Origin: JAHEDH01 sp965364515
GTDB lineage: Bacteria; Actinomycetota; Acidimicrobiia; Spongiisociales; ZC4RG35
Length of the DNA: 19,082 nucleotides
Direction: 5' to 3'
Assembly (NCBI GenBank): GCA_965364515.1
Contig: CBDTXZ010000047.1
Coordinates: 1-19,082, forward strand
Shown: piece after piece, positions 14,964 through 19,082 of the stretch
How positions within the stretch are numbered: the first letter of the stretch is position 1
Layout: each line of letters begins with the position of its first letter
Program-made: the position numbers and the translations under genes
Notes under the pieces: model-generated
The model's input: the letters and a program-made list of their open reading frames with translations, nothing else
What the model was told of the DNA's origin: nothing
The model's database searches: none

Positions 14964-16250
14964 GTGAACACCGAAGCCAGCGACGCGGACATCTACACCG
15001 CCGACCCGATGGTCGAGCCGGTCGACGCCGTGATCCGACCTCCGGGATCCAAGAGTGCGACCAATCGGGCGTTGATCATCGCGTCGCTCGCCCGGGGTGG
15101 TGTGACCAGGATCTGGGGCGCGCTCGATGCCGACGACACGGCCGTCATGCGATCCTGTCTGCGGTCGCTCGGTGTGATGATCGACGACGTCGACGACCCG
15201 TGGCTCGTGCTCGGGACCGGCGGTGAGCTCGCGGTTCCAGAGGACGCGCTCGATGTCGGGGCGTCCGGCACGACGGCCCGGTTCATCACCGCCGTCGCCA
15301 CGCTCGTTCCCGGGGTCGTCCGCATCGATGGCACCGCCCGCATGCGAGAGCGCCCGATCGGGGATCTCACAGACGCGTTGTCCCAGTTGGGTGCTCAGAT
15401 CGAACTCGAAGCCGGGACCCCGCCGCTGCAGGTCATCGGTGGTGGTCTTTCGGGCGGGGCTGTCACGATCGATGGCAGCCGGTCTTCGCAATTCGTGTCG
15501 GCGTTGTTGATGATCTCTCCGATGGTCGGAGAACGCGTCGAAATCGCCATCGCCAACGACTTGGTGTCACATCGCTACGTGAACACCACGATCGAGATGA
15601 TGAGAGCCTTCGGAGCGGAGGTCGAGGAGACGGCTCAGGGGTACTCGGTGGCTCCGACCGGCTATCGGAAGACCCACCTCGAGATCGAAGCAGACGCCTC
15701 GGCAGCCGCCTATCCGCTCGTCGCCGCCGCCATCACCGGTGGTCGGGTCAGCGTGACCGGGATTCCTGAGACCTCGACGCAGCCGGATCTGCTGCTGCTG
15801 TCGGCGCTCGGGCGGATGGGATGCGGGGTGACTCACCGTGAGTCGGAGATCCGACTCGAAGGGCCGGCGCGAGGTCTCACATCGATCGACTTCGACATGT
15901 CGGACGCACCGGACGCCTCCCTGGCACTCGCGGTCGCCTGCCTCTTCGCCGACGGCCCATCGAGGATCCGAGGGCTCTCGACCCTTCGTGTCAAGGAGAC
16001 CGACCGCCTCGAGGCGCTCCGGACCGAGATCTCTCGAGTCGGAGGGAACGCCGAGATCGACGGGGACGATCTGATCGTCGTGCCAGGGCGGCCGGTCCCG
16101 GCCAGGATCGAGACCTACGACGACCATCGCATGGCGATGTCCTTTGCGCTGATCGGTCTCGTTGCCGAAGGCATCGAGATCCTGGATCCCGGCTGTGTGT
16201 CCAAGACGTGGCCCGAGTACTTCGAGATGCTGGAGTCGATCCGTGGCTGA
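14964..16250 (+). CDS. aroA: 3-phosphoshikimate 1-carboxyvinyltransferase (EPSP synthase)
   Basis: The 428-aa enzyme joins shikimate 3-phosphate and phosphoenolpyruvate to form EPSP, the sixth step of the shikimate pathway. Substrate-binding motifs are PPGSKSATNRALIIASLA (26–43, K30 binding both substrates), GASGTTARF in the phosphoenolpyruvate site, SSQFVSALLM, and late in the chain RVKETDRLEAL and YDDHRMAMS with the catalytic Asp-His-Arg group. All are intact and the length is normal. The GTG at 14964 is chosen because a -10-like TACCGT lies 7 nt upstream. The frame is open earlier, inside rluB, without family similarity; a later ATG at 15009 is a less likely alternative. aroA precedes cmk with an 8-bp overlap, a pairing common in other phyla, whereas M. 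tuberculosis keeps aroA elsewhere. Confidence 0.96.
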   Translation: MNTEASDADIYTADPMVEPVDAVIRPPGSKSATNRALIIASLARGGVTRIWGALDADDTAVMRSCLRSLGVMIDDVDDPWLVLGTGGELAVPEDALDVGASGTTARFITAVATLVPGVVRIDGTARMRERPIGDLTDALSQLGAQIELEAGTPPLQVIGGGLSGGAVTIDGSRSSQFVSALLMISPMVGERVEIAIANDLVSHRYVNTTIEMMRAFGAEVEETAQGYSVAPTGYRKTHLEIEADASAAAYPLVAAAITGGRVSVTGIPETSTQPDLLLLSALGRMGCGVTHRESEIRLEGPARGLTSIDFDMSDAPDASLALAVACLFADGPSRIRGLSTLRVKETDRLEALRTEISRVGGNAEIDGDDLIVVPGRPVPARIETYDDHRMAMSFALIGLVAEGIEILDPGCVSKTWPEYFEMLESIRG

Positions 16251-16902
16251 GCAGTGGGTGATCGCAGTCGACGGACCGTCCGGGGTGGGCAAGTCGACGG
16301 TGAGCCGGCGAGTCGCCGAGCATTTCCGTCTCGATCATCTGGATACGGGAGCGCTCTATCGGGCGGCGACGTTGGCGGTCCTCGAGGCCGGTGTCGCCAG
16401 GAACGACCACCAAGCGGTCGTTGACGTGGTCCTCGGCTGTGAGTTCGACCAGACCGATGGGGTGACGACCCTCGACGGCGTGGACGTGTCCCAGGTCATC
16501 CGGTCCGACGCGGTGACCGGTGCCGTCTCGGAGGTGTCTGCCGTTGCAGAGGTGCGGGAGATCCTGGTCGAGATGCAACGTCGGTGGGTCGAGGATCGGG
16601 GCGGACGTGCAGTCGTGGAGGGGCGGGACATCGGGTCCGTCGTCTTCCCGAACGCAGTTCTCAAGATCTATCTGACCGCCGATCCCGACGAGCGGGCGAG
16701 ACGTCGTGCCGGCGAGGCGGGGTCGGATCATCGTGCGACGAGAGAGGCGATCGAGCGGAGAGATGCCCACGATTCGTCGAGGACGGTCTCCCCTCTCACC
16801 GTGGCCGAAGGAGCCATCGTCATCGATACGACTCACCTGACGCTCCCCGAAGTGGTCGACCTCGTGATCGCCGAAGCACATCTCGCCGGTCTGGAGGCCT
16901 AG
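16243..16902 (+). CDS. cmk: cytidylate kinase
   Basis: The 219-aa enzyme phosphorylates CMP and dCMP with ATP, feeding pyrimidine salvage. The P-loop is GPSGVGKST at residues 11–19, followed by LDTGALYRAATLAVL, which carries CMP-site residues. EGRDIGSVVFPNA (about 126–138) and the LID segment RRDAHDSSRTVSPL match the family RDxxDSxRxxxPL motif. Length is typical. The GTG start overlaps the aroA stop by 8 bp. The downstream partner der/engA, often joined to cmk in actinobacteria, is missing here. The TAG stop shares its bases with the stop of the convergent nicotinamidase gene (CTAG, 16899–16902). Confidence 0.95.
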   Translation: MAEQWVIAVDGPSGVGKSTVSRRVAEHFRLDHLDTGALYRAATLAVLEAGVARNDHQAVVDVVLGCEFDQTDGVTTLDGVDVSQVIRSDAVTGAVSEVSAVAEVREILVEMQRRWVEDRGGRAVVEGRDIGSVVFPNAVLKIYLTADPDERARRRAGEAGSDHRATREAIERRDAHDSSRTVSPLTVAEGAIVIDTTHLTLPEVVDLVIAEAHLAGLEA

Positions 16903-17474
16903 CGGACCTGGACCCCCGCGGCCTCGAGCTCGGTGACTGCCAAGTCGCCGTCACCCGGGGAGAGATCGACGGCCGCAGTCCCGGCGAGCGGAAGCACGAC
17001 GTCGAGCCCGTGGCCCCGCGCGTCGAGCGCCGTCGCCTTCACGCAGTAGTCGAGTGCGAGCCCCACCACCATCACGGCCCCGACCTCACCGAGCAGCTCG
17101 CGCAGCCCGGTCGCCGTCTCATCGCCGGATTCGGGATCTCGCATCGTGAAACCGGAGTATCCGTCCTCACCGTTGGCGCCCTTGCGGACTTCCGGGCCGG
17201 CGACGAGCAGTCGATCGTGGAACGCCGCCCCCCAGCTGTCGGCGACGCAGTGCACCGGCCAGATGCCGCCGTCCTTCTCGAAGTGGGGTGTCGACTCGGG
17301 GTGCCAATCCCGGGTGTAGACCACCCGGGCGCCGGACGCCAAAGAGCGGACGATCTGGGCGTTGACCTCTGCGATGACCGAATCGGCCCCTGTGACGTAC
17401 AGGCTCCCGTCCGGATGCGCGAAGTCGTTCTGCATGTCGACCACGATGAGTGTTGCGTTTGATTCGAAGTCCAT
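16899..17474 (-). CDS. pncA: nicotinamidase (isochorismatase-like amidohydrolase)
   Basis: The 191-aa enzyme hydrolyses nicotinamide to nicotinate and ammonia, the entry step of Preiss–Handler NAD salvage. The catalytic triad is D13 (VVDMQNDF), K98 (EVRKGANG) and C144 (GLALDYCVKATA). Metal-site residues D56 and H58 are in YTRDWHPEST and H75 is in WPVHCVADS. The GGIWPVHC and YSGF blocks are typical of nicotinamidases as opposed to generic isochorismatases. The ATG at 17474 lies 6 nt after a TATGGT hexamer on the minus strand. It diverges from a nicotinate phosphoribosyltransferase that uses its product, which strengthens the assignment. Its stop overlaps that of cmk by 4 bp. Confidence 0.94.
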   Translation of the reverse strand: MDFESNATLIVVDMQNDFAHPDGSLYVTGADSVIAEVNAQIVRSLASGARVVYTRDWHPESTPHFEKDGGIWPVHCVADSWGAAFHDRLLVAGPEVRKGANGEDGYSGFTMRDPESGDETATGLRELLGEVGAVMVVGLALDYCVKATALDARGHGLDVVLPLAGTAAVDLSPGDGDLAVTELEAAGVQVR

Positions 17475-17480
17475 GCCCCA

Positions 17481-17486
17481 ACCATA
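17481..17486 (-). promoter_or_regulatory. putative -10 element of nicotinamidase gene
   Basis: On the minus strand the bases read TATGGT, a TANNNT hexamer ending 6 nt before the ATG at 17474, so the transcript is predicted to be leaderless. It overlaps the palindrome CCATATGG (17482–17489) and lies 4 bp from the plus-strand -10 at 17491–17496. Confidence 0.45.
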
Positions 17487-17489
17487 TGG
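17482..17489. promoter_or_regulatory. 8-bp palindrome between divergent promoters, possible operator
   Basis: CCATATGG is a perfect palindrome inside the 29-bp spacer between the nicotinamidase and nicotinate phosphoribosyltransferase genes. It overlaps one -10 element and directly precedes the other, where a repressor could control both. It is short enough to occur by chance and no known NAD-repressor site is recognised. Confidence 0.25.
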
Positions 17490-17490
17490 G

Positions 17491-17496
17491 TAGCGT
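17491..17496 (+). promoter_or_regulatory. putative -10 element of nicotinate phosphoribosyltransferase gene
   Basis: TAGCGT fits TANNNT and ends 7 nt before the GTG at 17504, giving a predicted leaderless mRNA. This spacing is the same as at the acetyltransferase and aroA starts and supports GTG 17504 over the in-frame ATG at 17486, which lies before the -10. Confidence 0.45.
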
Positions 17497-17503
17497 GGAT
17501 CAG

Positions 17504-19027
17504 GTGTTGAACACCAGCATCCTCTTCACGGACCACTATCAGCTGACGATGGCGCAGCTCTATCTCCGGTTCGGGCTCGCCGAGCGGCGCGCCCGTTTCG
17601 ATCACATCTTCCGTTCCTACCCCGACTACGGGACCCATCAGGCCGGGTATGCGATCGTGGCCGGTCTGGCACCGCTGCTCGATTGGATGAACGGCGTCAC
17701 CTTCGATCAGGCGACCCTCGATGGTCTCAGAGGCATCACCGGCAGCACCGGCGAAGCGCTGTTCGACGATCAGTTCCTCGGCTGGCTGGCCTCCCAAGAC
17801 GGGTTCTCGTCGCTCGAGCTCCAGGCGGTCCCCGAAGGCCGGGTCGTACATGCGGGTGCGCCGATCACGATGGTCGAGGGACCGCTCGCAATGGCACAGA
17901 TACTCGAGACCCCACTCCTGAACCGACTCAACTTCGAGACCCTGATCGCCACGAAGTCGTCGCGGGTGGTCGAGGCGGCGATGGGTGGAGCCGTCCTCGA
18001 ATTCGGAGCTCGTCGAGCGCACGGCTTCGGTGCAAACGGTGCGACACGGGCATCGATGGTCGGCGGGGCGGCTGGCTCGTCGAATGTCGGTGAATCGCTC
18101 GATCTCGGATTCGACTCCAAGGGCACCCACGCACACTCGATGGTGCAGGTCTTCATGGCCGCCATGGGGGGAGAGCTCGAGTCGTTTCGAGCGTACGCAG
18201 ACGTGTATCCCGACGACTGTCTCTTGCTGGTCGACACCATCGACACGCTCGAATCCGGGGTGCCGAACGCGATCAAGGTCTTCGAGGAGCTTCGCACCCG
18301 GGGACATCGACCGGTCGGGATCCGGCTCGATTCCGGAGATCTCGCCCACCTCGCAGTTCGATCGGCGCGTTTGTTGAACGATGCCGGTTTCGACGAGGTG
18401 ACGATCGTCCTCTCGAGCCAGCTCGACGAGGTCAACATCTGGCAGATCAGGAACCAGATCGCCCTGGAGGCGACCCGCTACGGGGTCGATCCGGATCATC
18501 TGCTCGAACGACTCACCTATGGCGTGGGTTCGCGCATGGCGACGTCGCAGGGGGCGTCCAGCCTCGACGGGGTGTACAAGGTGGTCGCCGTGCACGATGA
18601 AGCGGGGGAGTGGGAGCCTGCGATCAAGATCTCGAATTCGCCTGCCAAGATCGTCGATCCCGGGATCAAGCAGGTCTGGCGGGTCTACGACGAGCGCCGA
18701 ACCGCCACCGCCGACCTCATCGCCCTGGTCGACGATCCGGTCGAGGTGCGTCCGCTCACGTTCCACCATCCTCACCTGCCGGACGTGTCACGCACCCTCG
18801 ACGCCGACCACATCTCGTCGATGGAGCCCTTGCTCCAGGACGTCGCCGAGATGGACATCCCCGACGACCCGCGAGAGGTGATCGAACAGGCTCGCGCCCG
18901 GCGTGCCGCAGATCTCGACCGTCTCGACCAAGGCGTGCGGAGGCTCGTGAACCCACACACCTATCACGTCTCCCTGTCCGATGGCCTCGCCGCCATGAAG
19001 CAGCGCCTCACCGCCCACCACAGCTGA
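17504..19027 (+). CDS. pncB: nicotinate phosphoribosyltransferase
   Basis: The 507-aa product converts nicotinate and PRPP to nicotinate mononucleotide with ATP, the step after nicotinamidase. The N-terminus SILFTDHYQLTMAQLYLRFG is the conserved start. FETLIATKSSRV and FGARRAHG follow, then AAGSSNVGES, GTHAHSMVQ (H209/H211, one being the candidate for phosphorylation), VDTIDTLESGVPNA and the phosphate-binding IRLDSGDLAHL. The late block YGVGSRMATSQ and VYKVVAVHD belongs to the bacterial, human-NAPRT-like group. The C-terminal part beyond residue 400 is charged and helical. The start is set at the GTG 17504 by the -10-like TAGCGT and the family N-terminus; an ATG at 17486 would add six residues but would overlap the opposing promoter. 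It is followed at once by an inverted repeat. Confidence 0.94.
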   Translation: MLNTSILFTDHYQLTMAQLYLRFGLAERRARFDHIFRSYPDYGTHQAGYAIVAGLAPLLDWMNGVTFDQATLDGLRGITGSTGEALFDDQFLGWLASQDGFSSLELQAVPEGRVVHAGAPITMVEGPLAMAQILETPLLNRLNFETLIATKSSRVVEAAMGGAVLEFGARRAHGFGANGATRASMVGGAAGSSNVGESLDLGFDSKGTHAHSMVQVFMAAMGGELESFRAYADVYPDDCLLLVDTIDTLESGVPNAIKVFEELRTRGHRPVGIRLDSGDLAHLAVRSARLLNDAGFDEVTIVLSSQLDEVNIWQIRNQIALEATRYGVDPDHLLERLTYGVGSRMATSQGASSLDGVYKVVAVHDEAGEWEPAIKISNSPAKIVDPGIKQVWRVYDERRTATADLIALVDDPVEVRPLTFHHPHLPDVSRTLDADHISSMEPLLQDVAEMDIPDDPREVIEQARARRAADLDRLDQGVRRLVNPHTYHVSLSDGLAAMKQRLTAHHS

Positions 19028-19029
19028 AC

Positions 19030-19082
19030 CCGTTCTTGTGACGGGAATGCATGGAATAGAGGTGTTCCCGTCACAAGAACGG
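19030..19082. terminator. perfect 18-bp inverted repeat after pncB, probable terminator or repeat element
   Basis: The left arm CCGTTCTTGTGACGGGAA (19030–19047) and right arm TTCCCGTCACAAGAACGG (19065–19082) are exact reverse complements with a 17-nt loop. The repeat begins 2 nt after the pncB stop. It reaches the end of the window, so the arms could be longer and a following T-tract cannot be seen. A stable RNA hairpin ending the pncB transcript is the simplest reading. The long loop and exact arms could also fit a dispersed palindromic repeat or the edge of a small element. Confidence 0.6.

Noticed and set aside
17072..18775. A 567-codon minus-strand frame opposite pncB that continues into the nicotinamidase gene in another frame.
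   Set aside because: It is antisense to a clear nicotinate phosphoribosyltransferase and has no recognisable protein features; the part beyond 17474 only shadows pncA.

Overview
The window is a compact, GC-rich stretch of bacterial chromosome with strong G/C preference at third codon positions, many GTG starts and 4-bp stop/start overlaps at most gene junctions. The backbone order HAD phosphatase – small acidic ORF – tlyA – nadK – recN – pyrG – Nudix – (ald) – xerD – ... – scpA – scpB – rluB – ... – cmk is the conserved Actinomycetota block known from Mycobacterium tuberculosis (Rv1692–Rv1712 region). Together with insertions not found in that block (ald, a DksA/TraR protein, an HD hydrolase, aroA), this suggests a deep-branching actinobacterium, perhaps Acidimicrobiia. 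The phylum assignment is well supported; the class is a guess. I see no mobile element, CRISPR array, tRNA, rRNA or phage gene.

Layout. (1) 105–3474, plus: a five-gene operon of GNAT acetyltransferase, Nudix hydrolase, an unrecognised 126-aa protein, M20 metallopeptidase and HAD-IIA phosphatase, all joined by 4–8 bp overlaps. (2) 3449–4150, minus: a rhomboid protease, overlapping the HAD gene tail to tail and diverging from (3). (3) 4190–7645, plus: a 91-aa acidic protein with a 15-bp tandem repeat, then tlyA (rRNA 2'-O-methyltransferase, apparently with a CTG start), nadK and recN. (4) 7772–12830, plus: pyrG, ADP-ribose-type Nudix, alanine dehydrogenase, xerD, DksA/TraR zinc-finger protein and HD hydrolase. 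(5) 12844–16902, plus: scpA, scpB, rluB, aroA, cmk. (6) 16899–19027: nicotinamidase (minus) and nicotinate phosphoribosyltransferase (plus) diverging from a 29-bp spacer, followed by a perfect 18-bp inverted repeat at the window edge.

How the genes fit together. Most are information-processing or central-metabolism functions: chromosome segregation (xerD, scpA, scpB), DNA repair (recN), ribosome maturation (tlyA, rluB), pyrimidine nucleotides (pyrG, cmk) and aromatic amino acids (aroA). A second thread is NAD: NAD kinase, an ADP-ribose-type Nudix enzyme, NAD-dependent alanine dehydrogenase, and the two Preiss–Handler salvage enzymes that share one bidirectional promoter region.

The most informative non-gene signal is regulatory. 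Genes that are not translationally coupled to an upstream neighbour repeatedly have an actinobacterial TANNNT -10 hexamer only 6–7 nt before the start codon, which predicts leaderless mRNAs. I found no novel defence or mobile system. The items best worth checking are the CTG start of tlyA, the leaderless-promoter pattern, the back-to-back promoters of the NAD salvage pair, the terminal inverted repeat and two unrecognised small proteins.
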